Of a DNA stretch of 64,000 nt, positions 1 through 9,263 are shown piece by piece. The position numbers were made by a program, and so were the translations under genes. The DNA comes from Burkholderia anthina (GTDB taxonomy: Bacteria > Pseudomonadota > Gammaproteobacteria > Burkholderiales > Burkholderiaceae). The stretch's first letter is position 1, and every line of letters begins with the position of its first letter. The notes beneath the pieces were generated by a model. The model had not been told where the DNA came from. It saw only the letters and a list, made by a program, of their open reading frames with translations, and did not search any database. The stretch lies in NCBI RefSeq assembly GCF_001547525.1, contig NZ_CM003768.1, forward strand, positions 1,550,001 through 1,614,000. Direction: 5' to 3'.

Positions 1-121
1 TCGCGACGAAATACGCGACCACGGGCGCCGCCTGCAGCACGCGCAGCGCCTTGATCGTCATCAGTTCGGGGTCGCCCGGGCCGACACCGACCCCGAACAG
101 CCGTCCGCGCGCCGTCGTCAT
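1..121 (-). CDS. cobI: Precorrin-2 C20-methyltransferase, 5' part only
   Basis: Only the first 40 codons lie inside the window; the gene continues beyond the left edge. The N-terminus ([20 protein letters not shown]) has the GVGxGPGDPEL loop of SAM-dependent tetrapyrrole methylases. Family knowledge: CobI/CbiL methylates C20 of precorrin-2 in the cytoplasm, early in corrin synthesis. Its ATG overlaps the TGA of cobH (ATGA, 118-121), so translation is probably coupled and both sit in the cobG-cobH-cobI operon behind the cobalamin riboswitch. CobM shares the fold, so CobI rests on the sequence after the loop (MTIKALRVL) and on position next to cobH. Confidence 0.85.
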   Translation of the reverse strand, partial: MTTARGRLFGVGVGPGDPELMTIKALRVLQAAPVVAYFVA

Positions 122-744
122 TCGACCTCCGTTGCAAGCGCATTGACTGCGGCGGCGGCCATCGCGCTGCCGCCGCGCCGGCCGAGCAGCGCGACGTACG
201 GCACGCCGCGGCTGTCGGCGTCGAGCATCGCCTTCGATTCGGCCGCGCCGATGAAACCGACCGGGAAGCCGAGGATCAGCGCGGGGCGCGGCGCGCCGGC
301 GTCGATCATGTCGAGCAGATGAAACAGCGCGGTCGGCGCATTGCCGATCACGACGACGCTGCCCGCGAGATGCGGGCGCCACAGTTCGAGCGCCGCGGCC
401 GAACGCGTGTTGCCCAGTTGCCGCGCGAGATCGGGCACCTCCGGCTCGCCGAGCGTGCAGATCACGCGATTGGCCGCGGGCAGCCGTGCGCGCGTGATGC
501 CTTCGGCGACCATCCTCGCGTCGCACAGGATCGGCGCGCCGGCCGCGAGCGCGGTACGGCCGGCCGTGCCGGCGCCGGCGGAAAAACGCAGGTCGTACAC
601 GATGTCGACCATCCCGCACGCATGGATCACGCGCACCGCGAGTTTCTCGAGATCGGGCGGGATCTGCGACAGGTCGGCCTCGGCGCGGATCGTCGCGAAC
701 GACTGGCGGTAGATTTCCTGCCCGTCGCGAATGTAGTCAAGCAT
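118..744 (-). CDS. cobH: Precorrin-8X methylmutase
   Basis: A 208-residue protein of normal length for CobH/CbiC. It moves the C11 methyl group to C12, turning precorrin-8X into hydrogenobyrinate. The sequence [17 protein letters not shown] around His41 matches the family motif carrying the catalytic histidine. I chose the ATG at 744 ([16 protein letters not shown]), the conserved N-terminus; the frame stays open to 798 but that extension is unlike the family. The start overlaps the end of cobG by 8 bases and the stop overlaps the cobI start by 4, so this is a tight cobG-cobH-cobI operon. Confidence 0.93.
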   Translation of the reverse strand: MLDYIRDGQEIYRQSFATIRAEADLSQIPPDLEKLAVRVIHACGMVDIVYDLRFSAGAGTAGRTALAAGAPILCDARMVAEGITRARLPAANRVICTLGEPEVPDLARQLGNTRSAAALELWRPHLAGSVVVIGNAPTALFHLLDMIDAGAPRPALILGFPVGFIGAAESKAMLDADSRGVPYVALLGRRGGSAMAAAAVNALATEVE

Positions 745-2137
745 CGGTGGTGTCCTGGGTGTGCCGCGCGTCCATGAGTCGGACCGCGGCCTGGTCAATC
801 GTCAGATGGCGCGCGAGCGGGGCGCCGAGGCCCGCGGCCGCGTCGCGCCGGTAAAGGTCGTAGTGCGCGGGCGCCACCGCGACGAGCGTATGCGCGGCGG
901 GGTGCGGCAGCGCGCAGTGGCGTTCGCAACCGGTCAGATGCACGTCGAGCGGATGGCCGAGACGCGCGGCGAGCGCGCGCGCGTCGTGTTTCGTGTCGGC
1001 GTGCGCTTTCGCGCAGCCGGCGCTGCCGGCGCACGCGACGAGCGCCGCCAGCGGTTCGGACGACGCGCACACGAGGCCGAGCGACGCGAGTGCTTCGCGC
1101 ATCGCAGCCGCACGCGCGTTCGGCACGCCGTGCATGAACACGCCTTGCCACGGCGTCATCGACAGCGTGCCGTCGCCGTCGGCTTCGGCCAGCGCGGCGA
1201 GCCGTTCCAGTTGCGCCGCGTCGAGCCGCCCGAGCGCGAATTGCGCGCCGATGCTGCAGCGCGCCGCGTCGCGCGACGGGCGCGCGCCGAAACGCAACGC
1301 GGGGTCGGTGCGCGTGCGCCGCCAGTCGGCAAGCGCCGGATCGGCCGCGAGCGGGAAGGGCAGGTCGTGCTGAGCGCGTTCGAGCAGCGTGCGTTCGTCG
1401 CACGTCTCCAGCAACGCGCGCATCCGCGTGACCTCGGCCGGCGCGAGATCGAGGAACGCGCGCAGCAGCGCGCGAACCAGCGCGACGGCCTGATCGGGCG
1501 ATACGTCGACCGAAGCCGGCCGGTCGCCGCGCGCAACCGGCGGACAGCCGGCCAGCCCCGCCGCGACACGCATCGCGCCGTCGCCGCGACGCCACGCCGC
1601 CAGCCAGATGTCGTGCGGATGATCGAGCGCCGCGACCGTTTCGCCGCCGTCGAGCTGGATCGAGAATTTCGGCGACAGTTCGCCGCGACGCGGCTCGCTC
1701 GCCAGCATGTCGAGCAGCGACTCGGCGAGCGCGCGGCTATCGACGAGCGCGGCCGGGTCGTGCCCGGCGAGCGGGCTCACCATCACGTTGCGGACGTCGT
1801 CGCTCGCCGCGAGCGCGGCTGCATCGAAGGTGGCGTTGTCGGCGCTTGCGCGGGGGCCGAGCCCCGCGTCGAGCAGCGCGTGCGCCAGCGCATCGGCCGC
1901 GCCGTCGCGAATGCCGCGCAGCTGGAGATTCGCGCGATTGGTCGCGTCGATCGCACCGGAGCCGTACAGGCGCGCGGCGGCGGCGATCGCGCGCGCCTGG
2001 CGCGCGTCGAGCCGGCCGCCCGGCAGCTTGATCCGGCACAGCCCGCCGTCGGCAGCCGCGACCACGCGCACGAGCCCCGGGCAGGCCGACGGGCGCACGG
2101 CGGGCGACGCAGGAATCGAATCGGGAGCGGAATTCAA
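737..2137 (-). CDS. cobG: Precorrin-3B synthase (oxygen-dependent)
   Basis: A protein of about 466 residues from the nitrite/sulfite reductase hemoprotein family. CobG uses O2 to make precorrin-3B, the step that prepares ring contraction in the aerobic B12 route. Near the C-terminus a Cys-X5-Cys pair (CAGSAGC) and a Cys-X3-Cys pair (CERHC) are the expected 4Fe-4S/siroheme ligands. The frame is open up to 2626, but that part overlaps the cobalamin riboswitch and is not protein-like. No ATG lies between the riboswitch and the conserved region starting near RPSACPGLV, so the start is uncertain; I propose the TTG at 2137. Expression is probably lowered by adenosylcobalamin through the riboswitch. 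Confidence 0.85.
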   Translation of the reverse strand: MNSAPDSIPASPAVRPSACPGLVRVVAAADGGLCRIKLPGGRLDARQARAIAAAARLYGSGAIDATNRANLQLRGIRDGAADALAHALLDAGLGPRASADNATFDAAALAASDDVRNVMVSPLAGHDPAALVDSRALAESLLDMLASEPRRGELSPKFSIQLDGGETVAALDHPHDIWLAAWRRGDGAMRVAAGLAGCPPVARGDRPASVDVSPDQAVALVRALLRAFLDLAPAEVTRMRALLETCDERTLLERAQHDLPFPLAADPALADWRRTRTDPALRFGARPSRDAARCSIGAQFALGRLDAAQLERLAALAEADGDGTLSMTPWQGVFMHGVPNARAAAMREALASLGLVCASSEPLAALVACAGSAGCAKAHADTKHDARALAARLGHPLDVHLTGCERHCALPHPAAHTLVAVAPAHYDLYRRDAAAGLGAPLARHLTIDQAAVRLMDARHTQDTTDA

Positions 2138-2217
2138 CGAGATACCGGGACAGTGTGGCGCCGCGGCCAACGCATCGGTACACCCCGCCCGACGCCGACT
2201 GGCACGCACGCACTTTC

Positions 2218-2410
2218 TGGCCGGCAGGTCTCCTGGCTGACAGGTCGGCGCCGGCTCCCGGCCTTCCCGGTGAAACCAGTGGCATGAGGGGGAGATCGGC
2301 TCGCTGTCTACAGTTGCGGGGGCAGCCACAGCGGCGCGCGAGGCGCCCTGTGTTCCCTCTTCGGCCCCGAGGGGCACCGGCGAACGAACGGCCGTAGGAT
2401 ACCCGATTTC
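2218..2410 (-). promoter_or_regulatory. Cobalamin (AdoCbl) riboswitch upstream of cobG
   Basis: Read on the minus strand, this stretch carries the conserved cobalamin riboswitch elements in order: GAAGAGGGAACAC, CTGTGGCTGCCCCCGCAACTG, the B12-box-like ATGCCACTGG, then GGGAAGG, and AGCCAGGAGACCTGCC near 2222. It lies directly before cobG-cobH-cobI. In this family, binding of adenosylcobalamin represses the downstream operon. The facing cobL operon starts at 2598 on the other strand and is not inside this element. Boundaries are approximate, taken from the outermost recognisable motifs. Confidence 0.93.
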
Positions 2411-2597
2411 GGCCGCGATTCGCGACCGGCCGGCCGTTCGCGGCGGGCGAAGCGGGCAACGATCGGGCGCGGGCGGGCCGGCGGATGAAACGCAGGGTGG
2501 AACACGGTACCATGCCGTTTTTCGCAATGCGGACGGCTGCACCGGCGCTTTCACGGCCGGCGGCGACACGATGGAATCGAACGATGGGGAAGGGTGC

Positions 2598-3860
2598 ATG
2601 ACGGCGTGGCTGACGGTAGTGGGCATCGGCGACGACGGTTACGCGGGGCTCGGACGCCACGCGCGGCGCGCGCTGCTCGACGCGACGCATGTGGTCGGCG
2701 CGAAACGGCATCTCGACATGCTGCCCGCCCGGCTGCGGGCCGCGCGCGAAGCTTGGCCGTCGCCGTTCGACCTGTCGGGGCTGCTCGCGCGCCGCGGCGC
2801 GCCCGTATGCGTGCTCGCGAGCGGCGACCCGATGCTGTTCGGCGTCGGCGCGACGCTCGCCCGCCAGCTTTCTCCCGACGAATGGCGCGTGCTGCCCGCG
2901 CCGTCGTCGCTGTCGCTCGCCGCCGCGCGCCTCGGCTGGGCGCTGCAGGACGTCGGCGCGGTGTCGCTCGTCGGGCGTCCGCTCGCGACGCTGGCGCGCC
3001 ACCTGCTGCCGGGCCGGCGCCTGTTCGTGCTGAGCGCCGACGGCCGCACGCCGGCCGCCGTCGCGGCCGAACTCACCGCACGCGGCTTCGGACCGACGCG
3101 CGTCAGCGTGTTCGAGCATCTGGGCGGGCCGCTCGAGCGCCGTATCGACGGCCTCGCGCAGGACTGGAACGTCGATGAAACCGCCGCGCTCAATCTCGTC
3201 GCGCTGGACTGCCAGGCGGGGCCCGATGCGCCGCGCCGCGCGCTCACGCCCGGCCTGCCCGACGACGCATACCGCCACGACGGCCAGCTCACCAAGCGCG
3301 ACCTGCGCGCGATGACGCTAGGTCGTCTTGCGCCGGCCCCCGGCGAACTGTTGTGGGACGTCGGCGCCGGCAGCGGGTCGATCGGCATCGAATGGATGCG
3401 CGCGCATCCATCCTGCCAGGCGATCGCGATCGAAGCGCATGCGGAGCGGCAGCGCTTCATCGAACACAACCGCGATACGCTCGGCGTGCCGGGCCTGCAA
3501 CTCGTCGCGGGCCGCGCGCCCGCTGCGCTCGCGGGGCTCGCCGCGCCCGACGCGATCTTCATCGGCGGCGGCGCAACGGCGCCGGGTGTGCTCGACGCGT
3601 GCTGGGCGTCGCTGAAACCCGGCGGGCGGCTGGTCGCGAACGCGGTCACGCTGCAGGGCGAGACGGCGCTGGCCGCGTGGCGCGATGCGCATGGCGGCAC
3701 GCTCACGCGCGTGTCGCTCGCGCATGCCGAGCCGCTCGGCCGCTTCGACACGTGGCGGCAGCCGCTGCCCGTCACGCTGTACGACGTGCGCAAGCCCGAC
3801 GCGACAGACGCGGCCGGCTCGTCGCATATGTCGAACACGTCGAACCCAATGGACGCGTGA
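2598..3860 (+). CDS. cobL: Precorrin-6Y C5,15-methyltransferase (decarboxylating), CbiE-CbiT fusion
   Basis: 420 residues. The N-terminal half (about 1-210) is a CbiE tetrapyrrole methylase ([14 protein letters not shown] at the start). The C-terminal half (about 225-400) is a CbiT methyltransferase with the SAM loop [15 protein letters not shown]. CobL methylates C5 and C15 of precorrin-6B and decarboxylates the acetate chain at C12. The ATG at 2598 begins the conserved CbiE strand and follows GGGGAAGGG; an upstream in-frame ATG at 2571 is less likely. Its TGA overlaps the cbiD ATG by one base (TGATG). First gene of the plus-strand cobL-cbiD-cobK-cobM operon. Confidence 0.93.
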   Translation: MTAWLTVVGIGDDGYAGLGRHARRALLDATHVVGAKRHLDMLPARLRAAREAWPSPFDLSGLLARRGAPVCVLASGDPMLFGVGATLARQLSPDEWRVLPAPSSLSLAAARLGWALQDVGAVSLVGRPLATLARHLLPGRRLFVLSADGRTPAAVAAELTARGFGPTRVSVFEHLGGPLERRIDGLAQDWNVDETAALNLVALDCQAGPDAPRRALTPGLPDDAYRHDGQLTKRDLRAMTLGRLAPAPGELLWDVGAGSGSIGIEWMRAHPSCQAIAIEAHAERQRFIEHNRDTLGVPGLQLVAGRAPAALAGLAAPDAIFIGGGATAPGVLDACWASLKPGGRLVANAVTLQGETALAAWRDAHGGTLTRVSLAHAEPLGRFDTWRQPLPVTLYDVRKPDATDAAGSSHMSNTSNPMDA

Positions 3861-4948
3861 TGCGCGACGAAACCCCCGAACAGCCCGCGCCGCTACGCTT
3901 CGGCTACACGACCGGCAGCTGCGCGACCGCGACGTCGCTCGCGGCCGCGCGGCTGCTGCTCGCAGGTCACGCGGACGACGCGGTCGAGATCGTGCTGCCG
4001 AAGGGACAGCGCGTGATGATGCGGCTCGAATTCTGCCGCGCCACGGCCGAGGGCGCCGAAGCCGGCACGATCAAGGATGCCGGCGACGATCCGGACGTCA
4101 CGCACGGCGCGCTGATCTTCGCGCGTGTCGCGCTCGCGGCGGCGCCCGGCGTGCGCTTTCATGCCGGACCGGGCGTCGGCACGGTCACGCGTGCGGGGCT
4201 GACGCTGCCGGTCGGCGAACCGGCGATCAACCCGGTGCCACGCCAGATGATGACCACGCACCTCGAAGCGCTCGCCGCCGAACACGGCTACGCGGGCGGC
4301 TTCGACGTGACGATCGGCGTCGAAGGTGGCGAGGCGCTCGCGCTGAAGACGATGAACCCGCGCCTGGGCATCGTCGGCGGGCTGTCGATCCTCGGCACGA
4401 CCGGCATCGTGCGGCCGTTCTCGTGTTCGGCCTATATCGCCTCGATTCATCAGGGCATCGACGTCGCACGGGCGAACGGCATCGCGCACATCGCCGCCTG
4501 CACGGGCAACGCGAGCGAGGACGCGATGCGCGCGCACTACCATCTGCCCGACATGGCGCTGATCGAAATGGGCGATTTCGCGGGCGCGGTGCTCAAGCAC
4601 CTGCGGCGCGCGCCGGTCGCGCGCCTGTCGATGTGCGGCGGCTTCGGCAAGCTCAGCAAGCTCGCGGCCGGCCATCTCGACCTGCACAGCCGCCATTCGA
4701 GCATCGATCTGCCGCTGCTCGCGCAGTGGGCGGCCGAGGCCGGCGCGAGCGATGCGCTGCAGGCCGCGATGCGCGCCGCGAACACGAGTCAGGAAGCGTT
4801 GAAACTCGCGCAGGCGGACGGCGTGCCGCTCGGCGATCTCGTCTGCGCGCATGCGTTGCGGGTGGCGCGCGACATCGTGCCGCCGTCGGTCGCGGTCGAG
4901 ATGTTCGCGATCGACCGGCAGGGCCGTTTCGTCGGGGAGGCGCGATGA
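3860..4948 (+). CDS. cbiD: Cobalt-precorrin-5B C1-methyltransferase family
   Basis: 362 residues, normal for CbiD. The N-terminal [19 protein letters not shown] is the CbiD signature. CbiD carries out C1 methylation and is best known from the anaerobic pathway, whereas classical aerobic organisms use the unrelated CobF. Here it sits among aerobic-type genes (cobG, cobL, cobK, cobM), so it probably replaces CobF. It starts at the TGATG overlap with cobL and its stop overlaps cobK by 4 bases (ATGA). The substrate (cobalt-containing or cobalt-free ring) cannot be read from sequence. Confidence 0.93.
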   Translation: MRDETPEQPAPLRFGYTTGSCATATSLAAARLLLAGHADDAVEIVLPKGQRVMMRLEFCRATAEGAEAGTIKDAGDDPDVTHGALIFARVALAAAPGVRFHAGPGVGTVTRAGLTLPVGEPAINPVPRQMMTTHLEALAAEHGYAGGFDVTIGVEGGEALALKTMNPRLGIVGGLSILGTTGIVRPFSCSAYIASIHQGIDVARANGIAHIAACTGNASEDAMRAHYHLPDMALIEMGDFAGAVLKHLRRAPVARLSMCGGFGKLSKLAAGHLDLHSRHSSIDLPLLAQWAAEAGASDALQAAMRAANTSQEALKLAQADGVPLGDLVCAHALRVARDIVPPSVAVEMFAIDRQGRFVGEAR

Positions 4949-5676
4949 GCCCGCGCATCCTGCTGCTCGGCGGCACCGGCGATGCGCTGAAGATCGCGCG
5001 CACGCTGGGCCCGCATCATGTCTACAGTCTCGCCGGTCTCGGCAAGGCGCCAGACGATCTGCGCTGCGACGTGCGCGTCGGCGGTTTCGGCGGCGCAGCC
5101 GGGCTGACCGCGTATCTTCGCGACGCCGGCATCGGTCTCGTGATCGACGCAACGCATCCGTATGCCGCGCAAATCAGCGCGAACGCCGCGGCGGCGACGC
5201 GCGCCGCGGGCGTGCCGCTCTGGGCGCTGCGACGCGCGCCGTGGACGCCGCAACCGGGCGACGACTGGCGGATGGTTGACGACTGGGCCGGCATCGAGGC
5301 CGCGCTCGCGCCGTTCAGGCGCCCGCTGTTCACGCTCGGCCGCGAGCCGCTCGCACATCTCGACGCGATCCCGCCGCACCAGTTCTGGCTCGTGCGCTGC
5401 CTCGATGCGCACCCCGGCAACGCCCGCGCGCAGGTCGTCGCCGCGCGTGGGCCGTTCACGCCCGAAGGCGAGCGCGCGCTGTTCGCGCTGGCCGGCATCG
5501 ACGTCGTCGTCAGCAAGAACAGCGGCGGCGCGGCCACCGAGGCCAAGCTCGACGTCGCGCGCGAACGCAGGCTGCCGGTCGTGATGCTGCGCCGGCCGCC
5601 GCTGCCCGATGCCGACCGCGCGTTCGACTCTGTCGCGGCGCTCGTCGACGCACTCGATCCGGCCGCGCGCGCGTGA
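4945..5676 (+). CDS. cobK: Precorrin-6A reductase
   Basis: 243 residues, usual for CobK/CbiJ. It begins [17 protein letters not shown], a nucleotide-binding Gly-rich motif, and contains [16 protein letters not shown], the most conserved stretch of this NADPH-dependent reductase. It reduces the macrocycle of precorrin-6A (or its cobalt form) to 6B. The C-terminal part [20 protein letters not shown] is also typical. It is coupled to cbiD by an ATGA overlap. CobM begins 43 bases downstream. Confidence 0.93.
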   Translation: MSPRILLLGGTGDALKIARTLGPHHVYSLAGLGKAPDDLRCDVRVGGFGGAAGLTAYLRDAGIGLVIDATHPYAAQISANAAAATRAAGVPLWALRRAPWTPQPGDDWRMVDDWAGIEAALAPFRRPLFTLGREPLAHLDAIPPHQFWLVRCLDAHPGNARAQVVAARGPFTPEGERALFALAGIDVVVSKNSGGAATEAKLDVARERRLPVVMLRRPPLPDADRAFDSVAALVDALDPAARA

Positions 5677-5719
5677 CGCAACACAGCGGCTCATCCCACG
5701 AATTGACGGAGAAATTTCG

Positions 5720-6448
5720 ATGACGGTGTATTTCATCGGCGCGGGCCCCGGCGACCCGGAGCTGATCACGGTAAAGGGCCAGCGCCTCGTGCGCACGTGC
5801 CCGGTGATCCTGTATGCGGGCTCGCTCGTGCCGGCCGCCGTGCTCGACGGTCATCGCGCGGAGCAGGTCGTCAACACGGCCGAGCTCGATCTCGACGCGA
5901 TCGTCGCGCTGCTCGCGGCCGCGCACGCGAAGGGGCAGGACGTCGCGCGCGTGCATTCGGGCGACCCGTCGCTGTACGGCGCGATCGGCGAGCAGATCCG
6001 CCGCCTGAAAGCGCTCGGGATTCCATACGAAATCGTGCCGGGCGTGACGGCCACGGCCGCATGCGCGGCCACGCTCGGCGTCGAACTGACGCTGCCCGGC
6101 GTCGCGCAGACGGTGATCCTCACGCGCTTCGCGGGCAAGACGACGATGCCGGAGGGCGAAGCGCTCGGCGCGCTCGCCGTGCATCGTGCGACGCTCGCGA
6201 TCCATCTTGGCGTGCGCCATCTCGCGCGCATCGTCGACGAAGTGCTGCCGCATTACGGCGCCGATTGCCCGGTGGCGGTGATCTATCGCGCGAGCTGGCC
6301 CGACGAGGAGCGCGTGACGGGCACGCTGGCCGACATCGTCGGCAAGGTACAGGGCACGCAGATCGAGCGCACCGCGCTGATCCTGGTCGGGCGCGTGCTC
6401 GACGCCGAAGGGTTCGCGGATTCGACGCTCTACGCGAGCACGGGCTGA
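5720..6448 (+). CDS. cobM: Precorrin-4 C11-methyltransferase
   Basis: 242 residues. The start MTVYFIGAGPGDPELITVKG is the tetrapyrrole-methylase loop, and VHSGDPSLYGAIGEQ plus EIVPGVTATAA match CobM/CbiF. It transfers a methyl group from SAM to C11. The ATG at 5720 follows a purine-rich site (ACGGAGAAA). This is the last gene of the cobL-cbiD-cobK-cobM operon; the next gene runs on the opposite strand. Together with the cobG operon the window covers most ring-methylation and rearrangement steps; cobJ must lie outside. Confidence 0.94.
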   Translation: MTVYFIGAGPGDPELITVKGQRLVRTCPVILYAGSLVPAAVLDGHRAEQVVNTAELDLDAIVALLAAAHAKGQDVARVHSGDPSLYGAIGEQIRRLKALGIPYEIVPGVTATAACAATLGVELTLPGVAQTVILTRFAGKTTMPEGEALGALAVHRATLAIHLGVRHLARIVDEVLPHYGADCPVAVIYRASWPDEERVTGTLADIVGKVQGTQIERTALILVGRVLDAEGFADSTLYASTG

Positions 6449-6490
6449 GCGCGCCGGCCTTGGCATCGGCGCGCCCGGCCGGCAGGCCCG

Positions 6491-7669
6491 TCAGGCCCGC
6501 GCGATCTGCCGCATCTGCTTCGGCGCAAAGCCGGCCGCCAGCGCGAACAGCGCGATACACAGGCACGCCATCGCGATCCACGCGGGCGTGAGATCCGCCA
6601 GATGCTGGCGCGCGATGCCGGCCGCGAACGGAAACAGGCCGGCGATCAGATAGCCAATGCCCTGCACGAACCCCGTCAGCGACGCGGCATCGGCCGGCGT
6701 GGCCGCGTGGTCGACCGTGACGATCAGCGACAGCGGAAACAGCGCGCCGATCCCCGCGCCGAGCAGCAGCGCGGCCGGCAATGCGAGCGCGTCGGGCGCG
6801 GCCAGCATCACCAGCAACCCGACGAGCAGCGACGCGATCGCCGCATGCAGCGCAGGCCGGCGATCGGGCAGGCGGTCGATTGTCGCGGAAACGGTCAGCC
6901 CCGCGACGACTTCCGCGAACGTCACGCCGCCGAGCAGGCTGCCCGCCGCGGTCGGCGACCAGCCGAGCCGTGTGTAGTATGGCGGCAGCCACGCGAGCAC
7001 GAGCGTGTAAGCACCCGTCGCGATGCCGAAGAACAGTGCGAGCCGCCACGCCCGCGGCGAACGCGATGGCTGCGCACCCGATACCGACACCGGGCCGGAG
7101 GCAAGCGCGTCGCCGCCCCGGCTGGCCAGCGGCCAGGCCAGTGCGGCCAGCGCCGCCGGCAACGCCCAGCCCGCAAGCGCGGCGAGCCAGCCCCAGCGCA
7201 CTGCGGCGAACGGCGCGACGACGCTCGCGAGCACCGCGCCGCCCATGATCGACGTCGAATAGACGCCCATCGCGCCGCCGATGCGTGTCGCGAAATGCGC
7301 CTTCACGAAGCCGGGTAGCAACGCCTGCACCATCGCGATCCCGACGCCCGCGCAGCACGCGCTCGCGAGCAGCAGCCATGCGTGCTGCGCCCCGACGCGC
7401 GACGCGCAGGCCAGCGCGATCAACGCGACGCCGAGCCACACGCCGCCCGCGATCCCGGTGAGGCGCTGCAGGCGCCGCGCGCTCAGCGCGCCGAGCCCCA
7501 TCAGCAGGATCGGGATCGTCGTCAGCAGGCTCGCCGCGCCGTCGCCGATGCCCGTCGCGCGCTGGATCATGTCGAGCAGCGGGCCGATCGCGGCAAGCGC
7601 CGGCCGCAGGTTCAGCCCGACGAGCACGACCGCGGCGAGCCGCCAGCCGGGGGAGATGAAGCGATTCAT
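6491..7669 (-). CDS. MFS transporter, CynX/NimT-like
   Basis: 392 residues, almost entirely hydrophobic, with about 12 predicted membrane spans and no signal peptide. The N-terminal segment LNLRPALAAIGPLLDMIQ is typical of the CynX/NimT (cyanate, 2-nitroimidazole) branch of the major facilitator superfamily. The substrate cannot be deduced. It is transcribed divergently from a MarR regulator at 7800; two MarR-type palindromes lie in the 130-bp gap, so it is probably a pump whose expression is released when the regulator binds a small molecule. The ATG at 7669 opens the first hydrophobic segment. Confidence 0.85.
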   Translation of the reverse strand: MNRFISPGWRLAAVVLVGLNLRPALAAIGPLLDMIQRATGIGDGAASLLTTIPILLMGLGALSARRLQRLTGIAGGVWLGVALIALACASRVGAQHAWLLLASACCAGVGIAMVQALLPGFVKAHFATRIGGAMGVYSTSIMGGAVLASVVAPFAAVRWGWLAALAGWALPAALAALAWPLASRGGDALASGPVSVSGAQPSRSPRAWRLALFFGIATGAYTLVLAWLPPYYTRLGWSPTAAGSLLGGVTFAEVVAGLTVSATIDRLPDRRPALHAAIASLLVGLLVMLAAPDALALPAALLLGAGIGALFPLSLIVTVDHAATPADAASLTGFVQGIGYLIAGLFPFAAGIARQHLADLTPAWIAMACLCIALFALAAGFAPKQMRQIARA

Positions 7670-7731
7670 TGCAAGGCCCTCGATATCGGTGCGCGGCTGC
7701 CAGCCAGGCGCCGCACGTTTTTCAGGTAAAG

Positions 7732-7749
7732 TATCTCGACATCAAGATA
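7732..7749. promoter_or_regulatory. MarR-type operator, site 1
   Basis: TATCTCGACATCAAGATA is an imperfect palindrome (one mismatch between half-sites) lying 62 bases upstream of the MFS start and 50 bases upstream of the marR start. It matches site 2 in 16 of 18 positions. Such TATCTTGA-type half-sites are typical targets of MarR-family dimers. Confidence 0.75.
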
Positions 7750-7759
7750 TATGGCGATT

Positions 7760-7777
7760 TATCTTGACGTCAAGATA
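7760..7777. promoter_or_regulatory. MarR-type operator, site 2
   Basis: TATCTTGACGTCAAGATA is a perfect 18-bp palindrome 22 bases upstream of the marR ATG. Its centre is 28 bp from that of site 1. The pair sits between two divergent genes, so one regulator probably controls its own gene and the MFS pump. Confidence 0.8.
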
Positions 7778-7799
7778 ACCGGTGAGCCGAGGAGGGTTA

Positions 7800-8321
7800 A
7801 TGGATCGAGCCGAGCACGCGCTCGCGCAATGGCGTGTCGAGCGCCCGGATCTCGACGCGACGTCGATGGTGGTGATGGGGCGGCTGCAGGAAGCCGCGCT
7901 CGTGATCGCGCGCGATCGTCTCAATCCGCTGTTCGCGCGCTACGGCATGCAGCCGGGGGAATTCGACGTGCTCGCGACGCTGCGGCGCAGCGGCGCGCCG
8001 TTCGCGCTGACGCCGACCGCGCTGTACGACGCGCTGATGATGTCGTCGGGCGGGATGACCGCGCGCATCGACCGGCTGCAGAAGGCCGGCTGGGTCGAGC
8101 GCCGGCCGAATCCGGCCGACGGGCGGGGGACGCTCGTCGCGTTGACGCATGCCGGGCGGGCGTTGATCGACGAAGCGGTTGTCGCGCATATCGATAACCA
8201 GCGGGCGGTGCTGGCTGCGTTGTCAGAGACCGAACAGGCGCAGTTGTCGCGGCTGTTGGGGAAGCTGCTGGCGGGGTTGGAAGCCGGAACGCCGGAAGGG
8301 GAGGAAGGGAACTCGCGTTGA
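7800..8321 (+). CDS. MarR-family transcriptional regulator
   Basis: 173 residues with a winged-helix MarR domain: recognition-helix region LTPTALYDALMMSSGGMTARIDRLQKAGWV followed in the same frame by the wing with RRPNPADGRGT (long motif lies around residues 72-110). The ATG at 7800 has GGAGGG five bases upstream; a GTG at 7782 is an alternative start. The two palindromes directly upstream suggest autorepression and control of the divergent CynX-like transporter. The ligand is unknown. Confidence 0.9.
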   Translation: MDRAEHALAQWRVERPDLDATSMVVMGRLQEAALVIARDRLNPLFARYGMQPGEFDVLATLRRSGAPFALTPTALYDALMMSSGGMTARIDRLQKAGWVERRPNPADGRGTLVALTHAGRALIDEAVVAHIDNQRAVLAALSETEQAQLSRLLGKLLAGLEAGTPEGEEGNSR

Positions 8322-8425
8322 ACAATGCGTGATGGAAACGTACGCGGCGGGCAAAAAGTTCTTCGTGAATTCTCGTGGACGTCGCGTGTCGACCCGGAGC
8401 GGCCTCACAGCTATCCTGCAAGCGG

Positions 8426-8776
8426 TCATTCAAAGTCCAAGGCGATCTCTGCGGTGGCCTTATACCAATCTAGAAAATTTTCGAACTCGCCGGCACATTC
8501 CCACCCTGGCGACGCGAAGTCATGAACAATCTGCACTCGTTCGCCCTTGCCCGTCTCCCAACAGGCTATGTCATCGCTACTCGTATCCCGGAAGAAAGGA
8601 ACCAACTGCCGATCGGGATATCGCTTAGCCAGCCCTTCCAACCGAACGCGAAGCCACTTTCCCTCAAGTAGCTGCCACGGATCCAGATTCAGGATATTCA
8701 GTTCAACAGCTCGGACAAAGTGGCGCGGATAAGAAAACCATGTTGGTCGCTCAGTTTCATTAAGTAAATCGGGCAT
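8426..8776 (-). CDS. SMI1/KNR4 (SUKH)-like protein
   Basis: 116 residues. The pattern of an N-terminal WFSYPRHFVRAVEL segment, a middle ACWETGKGERVQIVHDF and the C-terminal SPGWECAGEFENFLDWY resembles bacterial SUKH-superfamily proteins, many of which are immunity proteins against contact-delivered toxins. No toxin gene is next to it, so an orphan immunity role is only a guess. I prefer the ATG at 8776 since the family-like part begins there; 8800 is an alternative. The local base composition is less G+C-rich than the flanks, which hints at horizontal acquisition. Confidence 0.7.
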   Translation of the reverse strand: MPDLLNETERPTWFSYPRHFVRAVELNILNLDPWQLLEGKWLRVRLEGLAKRYPDRQLVPFFRDTSSDDIACWETGKGERVQIVHDFASPGWECAGEFENFLDWYKATAEIALDFE

Positions 8777-8981
8777 CACGGATTCACTCGCGGCAGTCAT
8801 TGGGAGCAGCGTCGATCGCTGTGGTGATTGTTGCCGATACAAGACGCGAGGTCTACCGGCCGCTTCTGGCCGCGCTGTGCCACAAGATCGAAGGTGACGA
8901 CCATAGCGTGTTTCTTTTGACCGATCGGGGTGGCCGCGGCAGGAAGCAGCGACCTCACGACGGTACGTCACGGCTCCGAAC

Positions 8982-9263
8982 TTAGAGCGCAGAGTGCGGA
9001 TTCAATTCCAAGAGTTCTCGCGCTAGTCCAACGGTAACAACCACGCCGCAGTCGTCGCAGACGCCGTCGTTTGTTTTCTTGCCGCAACACGGGCAATACC
9101 ATTGCCCTATCTTAGTCAACGGCGGCTGGCCGGGAGCACGCTTTAGCATGAGTTCCTCGAACCGCGCTCGAACAGAGACGCTGAAGAGCGCACCCGAAGA
9201 AGCGCATCGAAGTTCCCCTCCCAGTGCGATCGTGAGTTTGGCGGAGCAATATGGGCAATTCAT
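8982..9263 (-). CDS. Small protein with two zinc-ribbon knuckle pairs
   Basis: 93 residues. I do not recognise a named family. Cysteine pairs are visible: CPYC at the N-terminus with one Cys about 17 residues later, then CPCC and CDDC in the C-terminal half, consistent with zinc ribbons. The protein is otherwise soluble. The ATG at 9263 (MNCPYCSAKL) places the first knuckle at the N-terminus, as is usual. It lies about 180 bp upstream of the SUKH-like gene on the same strand, in a patch of lower G+C. Function unknown. Confidence 0.6.
   Translation of the reverse strand: MNCPYCSAKLTIALGGELRCASSGALFSVSVRARFEELMLKRAPGQPPLTKIGQWYCPCCGKKTNDGVCDDCGVVVTVGLARELLELNPHSAL

Noticed and set aside
2138..2626. 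N-terminal extension of cobG to an ATG at 2626
   Set aside because: The extension translates the cobalamin riboswitch and is unlike CobG proteins.
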